DNA of 64,000 nucleotides from Terebella lapidaria (Eukaryota; Annelida; Polychaeta; Terebellida; Terebellidae). Both the position numbers and the translations under genes were made by a program. The stretch covers positions 1,550,001 to 1,614,000 of the forward strand of contig OX424556.1 in the NCBI GenBank assembly GCA_949152475.1, read 5' to 3'. The notes beneath the pieces were generated by a model. It saw nothing but the letters and a program-made list of their open reading frames with translations, was not told the DNA's origin and searched no databases. Shown here piece by piece: positions 22,601 to 31,367 of this stretch (the first letter of the stretch is position 1; every line of letters starts with the position of its first letter).

Positions 22601-23535
22601 TCTACCTTCGCCCTTTGCATTATTTACACCACGTGCCCTTTACATCACGGTCCTTGTTGTCTGCCACAAATTACTATGGATACACTCAATCCGGTTATAC
22701 CAGATCACCCTGGCTCCTACGACGTTGCTCCATTACATGGGATAGAAATCGTGTCAATTTTTATTTTTTGGCCCAATGTTATGTATAATCTTATCTTATC
22801 GTAAAGCCACATTGGCGTCATTAAGGACAGGCAGTGTGTAAAATGTGGTAGGTTTGTTCTACTCTACATTGGGTGAAATCACTATGCAACTGCACAACCA
22901 CATATTGGAACAATTTTAATTCCGATTAAAAAAAACAATGCATTAGGTATGTTACATCTACACAAGTACCCAATAACAATTTTAAAAGCTACTGAGTGGA
23001 TAGTTGACAATTGTCATTTTATCTTTTAAATTTTATTGCTGTTACTGGTTTGTTGAACATGGTTTGATTACGGACATAGAAACACAATGTCATCCTCCAG
23101 TATGTAAACTATTTGAAACACATCCTTAACTCAATCGTTAACTGTTCCATAGTCATAATGACAAAATGTTGTCCACAGATTGCCTCGAACAACGCCCCGT
23201 GTCGCCGTATTGTTTAATCAAATTATGCCTTTCAAGTGGTCACATTCTGCCGCCAGACTGTTGCACTGATCAGTTGACTTCATGGCGTCTTTTCAACAGG
23301 AGGGGAGATAATTATTGACAGAATATGATGCTGTTGTTCTTTTGCAGATTCAATTGTCAACTTGGTTTTCAACAATGCCACGTTCTAGCTATGTCCATCT
23401 GGTGAGCATTTCAACAGATTATTACATGCGCTTCAGAATATATGCGAATACTGAGCATACTCCATTTGGTATGAAACTGTTATTTATGTCAATACACATC
23501 CATAATCCAATTTCAATTCCAATATCGAAAAAAAT
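22601..23535. other. Mostly unannotated; partial R1 copy at 22800-22915
   Basis: AGCCACATTGGCGTCATTAA, GGACAGGCAGTGTGTAAAAT and CAACTGCACAACCA near 22803-22905 mark a partial reverse R1 copy. A 100-codon ORF at 23315-23617 has no recognisable domain. Confidence 0.4.
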
Positions 23536-23539
23536 CGAG

Positions 23540-23790
23540 AATGACCATGAGTTGAAATCAGGTGTTTCGGAAAGATTGAGTATTTGCTGCCCCACATGTG
23601 TTGTGGTACTGCAATAATTTCCAAACAGAAGATAACATGCAAACATATCTTGTTGCGGATCTGACACAGATTTGATGTACTTATCAAGATCGTGATGATT
23701 CTTGAAAGCAGTTATTAGTCTGGGTAAATCCTTGTCGCATTAGTCTAGAGATTAGCTGGGAACTTGCATGAGACAAACGCAATAACTTCA
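23540..23790 (-). pseudogene. Second, decayed RT C-terminal fragment
   Basis: Aligns with 4870-5090: TGAAATCAGGTGTTTCGGAA, GATTTGATGTACTTATCAAG, CTTGTCGCATTAGTCTAGAG. On the minus strand it corresponds to the KFYGRHHDLVDKY-type tail of the retroelement fragment at 4705-5251, but the frame is lost. Confidence 0.5.
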
Positions 23791-24002
23791 AACAATATTC
23801 AAAGTAAACTAACAGAAGTCTTACTTCATCTGGTTTGCAAAAACTAATAAATACAGCTAATAATTATATTGTTAACCATGGTTTGAAGTTTAACGCCAGA
23901 AAACGGATTAACCATGGTTTGAAGTTTAACGCCAAAAAACGGATTAACCATGGTTTGAAGTTTAACGCCAGAAAAACGGAATGTTCTGTATTTGGTAAAA
24001 GC
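23791..24002 (+). repeat. Duplicated segment of LINE reverse transcriptase
   Basis: About 208 bp here are repeated almost exactly at 24178-24381. In frame it reads LQKLINTANNYIVNHGLKFN, the stretch that follows the FADD catalytic motif in many LINE reverse transcriptases. The 36-bp segment coding NHGLKFNARKRI is present three times in tandem within each copy, in frame. The copy stops after KTECSVFGK and the LINE does not continue from it. Confidence 0.75.
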
Positions 24003-24807
24003 AGCATCGAAATAGATTGATACATATAGTTCGAGGGTGCTAATTTCAAAGACGAATTTAATAATAAAATATCTAATAAGAACATCTAATAATAGAATAT
24101 TATCATCAATATCAATAGACACCAATCATTTGATCGATCGGAACTGGACTAATTAAATAAGGCCTCCCAGTAAAACAATATTCAAAGTAAACTAACAGAA
24201 GTCTTACTTCATCTGGTTTGCAAAAACTAATAAATACAGCTAATAATTATATTGTTAACCATGGTTTGAAGTTTAACGCCAGAAAACGGATTAACCATGG
24301 TTTGAAGTTTAACGCCAAAAAACGGATTAACCATGGTTTGAAGTTTAACGCCAGAAAAACGGAATGTTCTGTATTTGGTAAACATAGACTATATCCTGAA
24401 CCAGAGTGTTATGTAAATGGAGATGTTTTGAATGAATGTGAATGAGCGTGTTAATTATCTTGGTGTTAAGCTGTCACATAGTAATCCTCTTATTCATATT
24501 GATGGTAGGATTAATGCTTGTCGTCGTGCATTCTATAGTCTACAAGGTGCAGGCCTTTGTAATCAGAAAACTCGTGTTAACACTGTTGCTTATGTTTGGA
24601 ACACTGCTATTAGACCGGTATTGTTATATGGTTTAAACTCAGTTCACATTACTAAAAGACAATTGTCCAGGCTTCAGAAGGCACAAGCTTCTCTGGTTAA
24701 ATCATCTTTATGTATCCATAAATACTGTAAAAACCATTCCAATTCTCCAAGCTTTGCGAATTTCTACTATCGAGAAATCTGTGGATATTAGTTGTATAGA
24801 ACTTGTT

Positions 24808-25846
24808 ACCCTCGCCCCGATAGGGGCAGAGGGTATTGCAATTGGGTCTGTCCGTTTGTATGTCTGTTTGTCTGTCTGTCTGTCTGTCCGCGCGCATATC
24901 TCAAAGGAGAATGGTCCGATCAACATGAAGCTTATAGGGATGAAGCGGTATCTCAGTGGCTCGGTCCTCCTCAAATCTGGTCAAAATCGGACAAAAACTG
25001 TTGCCATGGCAACGGAAAATGTAAAAATCAATAATTGATTATAACTCCGGTTCTATTTAAGATAATTTTTTCTGACTAATTTTGTATTTTTCTATGGCCA
25101 ATTCCTGATCATCTGATATATGGCCCGTGGTCGTACGACCAAAACTCTCCATTATCGCCCGATGTCGAAAAATTGGGGGTCACGATTCCAGTTATTTTTG
25201 GCCAGCGACGTTTCAGTGCAAATGTCTGTGCTCATAACTCAAAGGCAAACGGTCCGATCGATTTGAAATTTATAGAACTAGAGTGCTATGATGGTGGCTC
25301 AGATCCTTCAGAATTTTGCCAAAGTCGGATGAAAACGGTTGCCATGGCAACGGAAAAAAAGAAAATCACATAATTGGCTCTAACTCCGGTTCTATTTGAT
25401 ATTAATTTTTCCAACTATTTTTGTATTTTTCTTTGGCCAATTCCCGATCGTTTGGTGTACGACCGATGGTCGTACGACGAAAACTCTACATTATCGCCGG
25501 ATGTCGAAAAATTGGGGGTCACGATTTCGGTTATTTTTGGCCAGCGACGTTTCAGTGCAAATGTCTGCGCTCATAACTCAAAGGCAAACGGTTCGATAGA
25601 TTTGAAATTTATAGGGCTGGAGTGCTATGGTAATGGCTCAGTCCCTTTCAAATTTTGCCAAAATCGGGTGAAAAAAAAAATCACATAATTGACTATAACT
25701 CCGGTTCTAATCAATATTAAATGTTCAACCTATTTTTGTATTTTTCTTTGGCCAATTCCCAATCGTATGGCGTACAACCGATGGTCTTAAGACCAAAACT
25801 CTCAATTATCGCCTAATTTTAGTGACTAAATCTGAAGGGCGAGGGT
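24808..25846 (+). mobile_element. HINE/pearl-like non-autonomous element 3
   Basis: ACCCTCGCCC at 24808-24817 is repeated inverted as GGGCGAGGGT at 25837-25846. The left end folds as a hairpin with arms CCCT/AGGG and CCCC/GGGG (24809-24833). A (GTCT/GTCC)n microsatellite follows at about 24860-24892, then a tandem unit of about 337 bp in roughly 2.5 copies. Each unit carries the palindrome GTTGCCATGGCAAC or a relative and GTCACGATT-GTTATTTTTGGCC. The GTCY microsatellite is a hallmark of HINE/DINE-1/pearl elements. It is inserted in the LINE relic. Confidence 0.65.
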
Positions 25847-25909
25847 CTGCAATCTCTGATTGTCTCGTTCGTAATGTTTTTGCGCAGAAATCCAGAGCAA
25901 GGTCGTTTT

Positions 25910-26351
25910 TACGGCAGCGTATTTAGGACATGGCGAAGTGTTATTTCATTTCGTACGTACGATAAAATATTCTGTACGTAAAAACTACTATTTCGTACGT
26001 ACAGATAATTATTTCGTACGTACGAATTACTATTTCGTACGTACGAATTACTAATTTGTACGTACGAAATACCAATTCGTACGTACGGACAAGCGATTCG
26101 TACGTACAAACCACTCTTTCTTTACATTGACAAAGGGTGTGGGAAAGAAATTTGTGAATATGGATTTAGCCGTCCCACCATGAGCAATTCAAATTTGGAT
26201 GATATAGCAAGCAGTACAAGCGAGTGTTTAATACTAGTAGGTATGTACAAATATGAATCTGTATGTACAAATTAATTCGTACGTACGAGTTATTGATCTG
26301 TACGTACGAAATAAAAAAATATTTCCCCCATGTCCTAAATACGCTGCCGTA
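25910..26351. mobile_element. CGTACG-rich MITE, copy 1
   Basis: A 442-bp element with perfect 24-bp terminal inverted repeats that begin TACGGCAGCGTATTTAGGAC. It is flanked by the 6-bp duplication CGTTTT (25904-25909 and 26352-26357). About a dozen GTACGTAC-type motifs, mostly in the palindromic context TTCGTACGTACGAA and about 20-25 bp apart, fill both subterminal parts. The middle is unique sequence. The host LINE reading frame continues from one flank to the other once the element and one duplicate are left out, which confirms the boundaries. No transposase is encoded. A 6-bp duplication fits few superfamilies (for example IS3EU or Dada); assignment is open. Confidence 0.9.
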
Positions 26352-26419
26352 CGTTTTATATGTACCTGTTATATAACAATAACCACTCTCACTACAACTT
26401 GATAAAACGGTCACAAAAC

Positions 26420-26891
26420 TACGGCAGCGTATTTAGGACATGGCGAAGTGTTATTTCATTTCGTACGTACGATAAAATAATCTGTACGTACAAACTACTA
26501 TTTCGTACGTACGAATTACTATTCGTACGAAATACTATAGTTACAGATAACTATTTCGTACGTACGAATTACTATTTCGTACGTACGAATTACTAATTTG
26601 TACGTACGAAATACCAATTCGTACGTACGGACAAGCGATTCGTACGTACAAACCACTCTTTCTTTACATTGACAAAGCGTGTGGGAGTAATTTGTGAATA
26701 TGGATTTAGCCGTCCCGCCATGAGCAATTCAAATTTGGATGATATAGCAAGCAGTACATGCGAGTGTTTAATACTAGTAGGTACGTACAAATATGAATCT
26801 GTATGTACAAATTAAGTCGTACGTACGAGTTATTGATCTGTACGTACGAAATAAAAAAATATTTCCCCCATGTCCTAAATACGCTGCCGTA
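26420..26891. mobile_element. CGTACG-rich MITE, copy 2
   Basis: A 472-bp element nearly identical to the copy at 25910-26351, in the same orientation, with the same 24-bp inverted ends. It is flanked by the 6-bp duplication CAAAAC (26414-26419 and 26892-26897). It is about 30 bp longer through extra CGTACG-motif sequence. It lies only 68 bp from copy 1 in the same LINE relic. The LINE frame resumes exactly after the duplication. Confidence 0.9.
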
Positions 26892-27224
26892 CAAAACGTA
26901 TGTTGTAAATACGGTATAAGTTTTATGAAATATATTATGGACCAGAATTATGCCAAGTCGTCTAAGTATGGGGTACTTGCATTTGAAAGTGATTCGTGAG
27001 TATCGGACAGTGTCAGACAGCTGCTTTTGAGTGAAGACCCGTATGACCGTGTTGTGCTTGATCTTTCATTGTCTGCGTTTTAATAATTGTCATTTTATGT
27101 ACATGTCTATGTTATGTGTATGTATATTTCTTCTTTTGAAAACAAATACAAAATAAACATTTCTCCGATTGAACACTGTCAAGATTAATTCCAAGGAGTT
27201 ATCACAAATGTTTTGCCAGATAAT

Positions 27225-27400
27225 CATATTTGAAGACATCATAATGTAGGTATCAATCTATTACCACCAATACAGCCAAATTTTGATGATTCCAATAACA
27301 AACGTAAAATACAACATTTTGCAATAGAAACAAAGCCCGACCAAAGACACACTGGCGTCATCAGGGGCAGACAGTGTGGTAAATGTAGTTGTCTAAATAA
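27225..27400 (-). repeat. Dispersed repeat family R1, reverse copy at 27 kb
   Basis: GTAGGTATCAATCTATTACC and CAAAGACACACTGGCGTCAT, then CAGGGGCAGACAGTGTGG match the other R1 copies. Confidence 0.55.
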
Positions 27401-27770
27401 AGCCTGGCATTCATCATAAATCTTCTACGGAATTCGATCATGTTAACACCCACAGTAATGGAAGTATATTGTTGTAATTTTGGATCAAAACAGAATACCA
27501 AGTTTTAACACAATTTAGTATCGCAATAATTACAGTGTGAAGTTACTTATTTAATCGCGGTACAGTGGAGTTTTCAACATTTGCACATGTATATTCTGCT
27601 TCGTTTGCCTCCAACTGTGATAGACTTTGAATATCGAAATAAAACATGTTTGGACCTACAGTACAGGGTTATTGAGGAAAAAGCATAGCGAAGCTATACT
27701 AAACCATTCTGTACTGGAATATGATTGTGTAACTTCATCAGTCCAATGCCGAAAACAATATATATTATAT
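27401..27770. other. Unannotated flank of Gypsy element A
   Basis: AT-rich sequence ending TATATTATAT at the left edge of element A. Nothing is recognised. Confidence 0.4.
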
Positions 27771-29652
27771 TGAAACGGAAAGCCTATTTTATTACAGTTA
27801 TAAACTTCCCTGGACGGACTAGCATCATTTATGACGTAGGACCACAAACATCGACGGACTGACAGATGTATCCCCCTTTTATTTTCACGCATTATTCACG
27901 CATCATTTGGACAAGTTATATTCGGGACTGGGGAATTATCTACATTTAACTGTACTTGAATAACCTTAACTACAAGGTCTACGACCTCACTGTAAAGATT
28001 TTACCATCAAATCAATTGTAAACACCAGTACATCGTATTGGAATTGACAAGTGACGGATGATTCAACTCTGTTATTTCACCACAACCAACGTGTCAAGTC
28101 CACTTCGCATAGGAATTTGTATCTATGATGTCTAGTTTCCACTCGCTACAAGTTTCAAGTTTATAGCACATCATATTGACACGTATTTATTGAAAGTCGC
28201 ATCAAAATACAACAGTTTTCACGTCAGCACGTGTTGTGATCTGACAGAGGAGTGTCCACAACCACTGTATTTCCTGATTTTAGACAGCGCCACTTTCGAA
28301 TTGGCGCATCCAAGTGATCGTTATATTCGATCTTTAAACCCAGCCAATAATTCTGATAAATAGGAATAAATTGTTATTCAGCTGCTTATACACAGGAATT
28401 GTTTGGATTTCGTCCACAGATTGTATTTCAAGCAGTTTTACAATATTCACTTCATAGCGTCTCCATGGCGTAGTAATTCTTTAGGTGGAAATCACCTGAC
28501 ATTGTAACTATTTGTGATAGGAATCATATCAGTGTGTCAAAGACCGTTTTTGATTTAAAACGGTAAATTATACCAGATTTGATGTATATCTGGCAGCTTA
28601 GCTCATATTGTTAGGGGTATTGAGGCATGCAGCCTGTGTACTATTTTTTTATGGCGGACGGATATCAGCCTGTTTACTGCCGTCCTGGCCTATATAAGAA
28701 CCTGAGAAATCCAAGCACTTCACTCTGGGTGATAGCGATCCTAGAGTGCACATCTCCAGATTTTGAGAATTCTTCAAAAACTCCTGAATTAACTTCATTT
28801 CCTGGCATATCTTGAGCCTAGCCAAAGTAAATATGAGTTTTTCAATAAATATTTCACCTTAAAAGTTCCGGAATATGTAATTGCTTGGGTTTGCTCGGAT
28901 TGCTCGGGTTTGCTCGGGTTTGCTCGGATTTTGTAGAAATGCTCGGGTTTTCTGATTCTAACGTTTAGAAATATTGACAAGGAATTTCCAAGTAAATATA
29001 ATCATAATGTAGGGTGATAATGATCCCTAAATGAAGTTAAAATCCAATGAAATGGGGTAGTACTTAGGGTGATAATGATCCCTAGTTTGTCATCTGTAAA
29101 TACACATTATTGGCCAGCCAGTTCGCCGATGTTTAATTCATCAAATTCGTACTAACCTGTGGTACAGTGTACAAAAATGAGTTATGAAATAAAGAATTTG
29201 TTGAATTTCATCTTCACACTGTTTTCTCCATATTAGTCGGGAAATTGTTTGAATATTATATCTGCCAATTCAGGTGATAGTGAACCTGAACACATCTACA
29301 TCACATGGAAATTCAGGTGATAATGAACCTGGAAACATGAACTTGCATGAGTAATAGTAATAGAGAAGTTTTCACAAACATATGTGTACTGTCCTGACAA
29401 AAATCGGAATCGCTCGGGAAACTTCGGAACACAGAAACGCTCGGAAAACTTGGAAACACAGAAACGCTCGGAAAACTTGGAAATACGGAAATGCTCAGAT
29501 AGATTGGAAGCGCTTACAATTTGATGACAACTTCATGAATACGCATTGATTGAAGAATTAATATTTGAATATATGTCAGAGAAGCCAAAACCCACACACC
29601 CTCCATAAATCAACACATGCATTTAACTATTGTGTAGCACTTGTCCGTTACA
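27771..29652 (+). repeat. 5' LTR of Gypsy A
   Basis: 1882 bp, TG...CA bounded. A TATA box (CTATATAA) at 28690-28697 and AATAAA at 29188-29193 suggest that R begins near 28720 and ends near 29210. GCTCGG-containing short tandem units occur near 28875-28945 and 29405-29500. Four small hairpins with a shared loop lie at 29011-29331 (see findings). Confidence 0.93.
28690..28697 (+). promoter_or_regulatory. TATA box in the 5' LTR of Gypsy A
   Basis: CTATATAAGAA lies about 500 bp ahead of the LTR AATAAA signal, as expected for the U3 promoter of a Pol II transcribed LTR. The same box is in the 3' LTR at about 38520. Confidence 0.7.
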
Positions 29653-29666
29653 TAATAAATAATTTT

Positions 29667-29684
29667 TGGTGTCAGAAGTGGGAT
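29667..29684 (+). other. Primer-binding site of Gypsy A
   Basis: TGGTGTCAGAAGTGGGAT begins with the TGG that pairs with a tRNA CCA end and is of the kind seen in many Gypsy elements. It lies 14 nt after the LTR end, further than usual. The tRNA species was not determined. Confidence 0.7.
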
Positions 29685-29720
29685 ACCTAGTCTTTAGGGT
29701 ATCCAGTGAAACGAACTCAC

Positions 29721-31367
29721 ATGGAGGGTGGCATTGGCACAAGATCAAAATCCAAACAAGCACAACAGGAAGCAAGCATGTTTGAACCAGTTGAAGTTGA
29801 AGCTAGAAGTTCTGAAGTTGCAGGAGGAGACACGTGTGATCAACAATCCATCCTAACTGACCGATTGAAACCATCTCATGTGCACTACAGTCAAAACACG
29901 GAGGGTCTGCATGACATCATGGTGGGACTCAGAAATGATATGGGGAATGTTCTGGGCGTCATACAACAATTTGCACAAAACACTAACCAACTGCTGCAAA
30001 ACCACTATCCAGATCAAGGTTTGCTTCAGTCCAACACAGTCAGGCGTGGGTCAACAGTTAGACATCATCGTCCACACACACCCAGACAAACTCACCCATC
30101 ATCTCAAATTGAAAACGAGTCTACAAGCCTTTCAGAAGATGAAGAACTTGTCCGAAACCATATCAGTGGCTCAGATTCTACGAGAAGCTTCACACAAAGA
30201 AATCGGCCAAATCGTCCACAGAGATCTCCTGGGGCCACAAACTCCAAGTTGCCCCCATTCACAGGAAAAGAAGCTTGGCATGTATGGTACAACCGCTTCA
30301 CCGATGTTGCCAGATTGAAGGGATGGACTGCAATGCAAAAACTGGAAGAACTCCTCCCAAGATTACAGGGTACAGCAGGAGAGTTTGTGTATGACCAACT
30401 GACCCCAGCTGTTAGAGCTGATTACGAAGCTCTAGTCGAGGAGTTAAATAGCAGGTTCCGAGTGGTGGAAACCAGGAAAACTTTTGGCACCCAATTCAAC
30501 AATCATATGCAAAAACCAGGGGAATCAGCAGAGGATTTTGCAGCAAATCTTAAGCGACTCTACATGAAAGCATACCCCGACCGCAGACAAGAAACTCGCC
30601 AGGAGGATTTACTTCGCCGTTTCCTCAATGGACTGCTGGATGACCGTACCCGCTTCCATGTAGAGTACATTAAAGAACCTGACAACATTGACACAGCTGT
30701 GTATGAAGTTGTAAATTTCCAGGAAACTCGTCGTCGTCCACTTCCAAGAGAAAATACCCCAAATAATCACAAGAGACCCACTCGTGCAATAAAGGAAGTC
30801 GATTATGATGCTCTATCGGAAGAAGATTTTGAGGAAACTATGGAGGACCGAGTCGCTCGCCTACCAGCCAAGAGTAAAGCAAAGCCTTTGTTAAAAACCA
30901 GCGGCAACAACACCAGTGAAAATGGTGATCCCAGTATTACTGCAAACAAAAAGGCTGAGGGTGATGAGAAAAATCAAACTAAGCCCGAGATCTCTGATCT
31001 ACTTCAACAAATTTGCACTCGCCTGGATAAATTGGAGAGTAACAAACAATTTCGTCCACAAGGAACGAACAGGGGACAAAAACAATACCACAACAATCCC
31101 AGTAACTCTCCAAACTACATGTACAAGACAGGACCTCGGGACAATACACAGGGACACTGGACAACATTCTCTTGTTTCTCATGTGGCAGAGAGGGACATT
31201 TCTCAAGAGACTGCCCAAATCGTCAGTGGGTAGCAGGCCAATTTCAAATGGGAGTACAACCGACACCAAATCCTCAACAGCCATCTCCGAGCAAGGAAAA
31301 ACAGGGAAGCAGTGCAGCTAACACTGGTCCACAGACCCATCAAACTAACAACCCTCCAACAAACTAG
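29721..31367 (+). CDS. gag: Gag of Gypsy A
   Basis: Structural protein of the retrotransposon particle, open throughout (about 548 residues from the first ATG; the frame is also open a few codons upstream). A retrotransposon gag core is visible around residues 185-330 (WHVWYNRFTDVARLKGW, LEELLPRLQG, SAEDFAANLKRLYMKAYPD). A CCHC zinc knuckle, CFSCGREGHFSRDC, lies near residue 484 and binds RNA. The N-terminal 150 residues and the tail after the knuckle are polar and low complexity. Pol begins in a different frame with a short overlap, the arrangement for which this family uses -1 frameshifting. Confidence 0.92.
   Translation: MEGGIGTRSKSKQAQQEASMFEPVEVEARSSEVAGGDTCDQQSILTDRLKPSHVHYSQNTEGLHDIMVGLRNDMGNVLGVIQQFAQNTNQLLQNHYPDQGLLQSNTVRRGSTVRHHRPHTPRQTHPSSQIENESTSLSEDEELVRNHISGSDSTRSFTQRNRPNRPQRSPGATNSKLPPFTGKEAWHVWYNRFTDVARLKGWTAMQKLEELLPRLQGTAGEFVYDQLTPAVRADYEALVEELNSRFRVVETRKTFGTQFNNHMQKPGESAEDFAANLKRLYMKAYPDRRQETRQEDLLRRFLNGLLDDRTRFHVEYIKEPDNIDTAVYEVVNFQETRRRPLPRENTPNNHKRPTRAIKEVDYDALSEEDFEETMEDRVARLPAKSKAKPLLKTSGNNTSENGDPSITANKKAEGDEKNQTKPEISDLLQQICTRLDKLESNKQFRPQGTNRGQKQYHNNPSNSPNYMYKTGPRDNTQGHWTTFSCFSCGREGHFSRDCPNRQWVAGQFQMGVQPTPNPQQPSPSKEKQGSSAANTGPQTHQTNNPPTN

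Larger units (their letters stand above)
24176..27160 (+). pseudogene. LINE relic (RT C-terminal half), invaded by three elements
   Basis: Minus its insertions this is the 3' part of a non-LTR retrotransposon ORF. It runs TSSGLQKLINTANNYIVNHG, then VNYLGVKLSHSN, INACRRAFYSLQGAGLCNQK, IRPVLLYGLNSVHITKRQLS, IEKSVDISCIELV, SDCLVRNVFAQKSRA, and ends KSSKYGVLAFESDS with a stop at 26997-26999, followed by a 3' UTR with AATAAA near 27153. It differs in sequence from the LINE at 15929. At least two frameshifts occur (near 24430 and 24750), and RT motifs upstream of the thumb are missing, so it is dead. It is interrupted at 24808-25846, 25910-26351 and 26420-26891. Confidence 0.75.
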
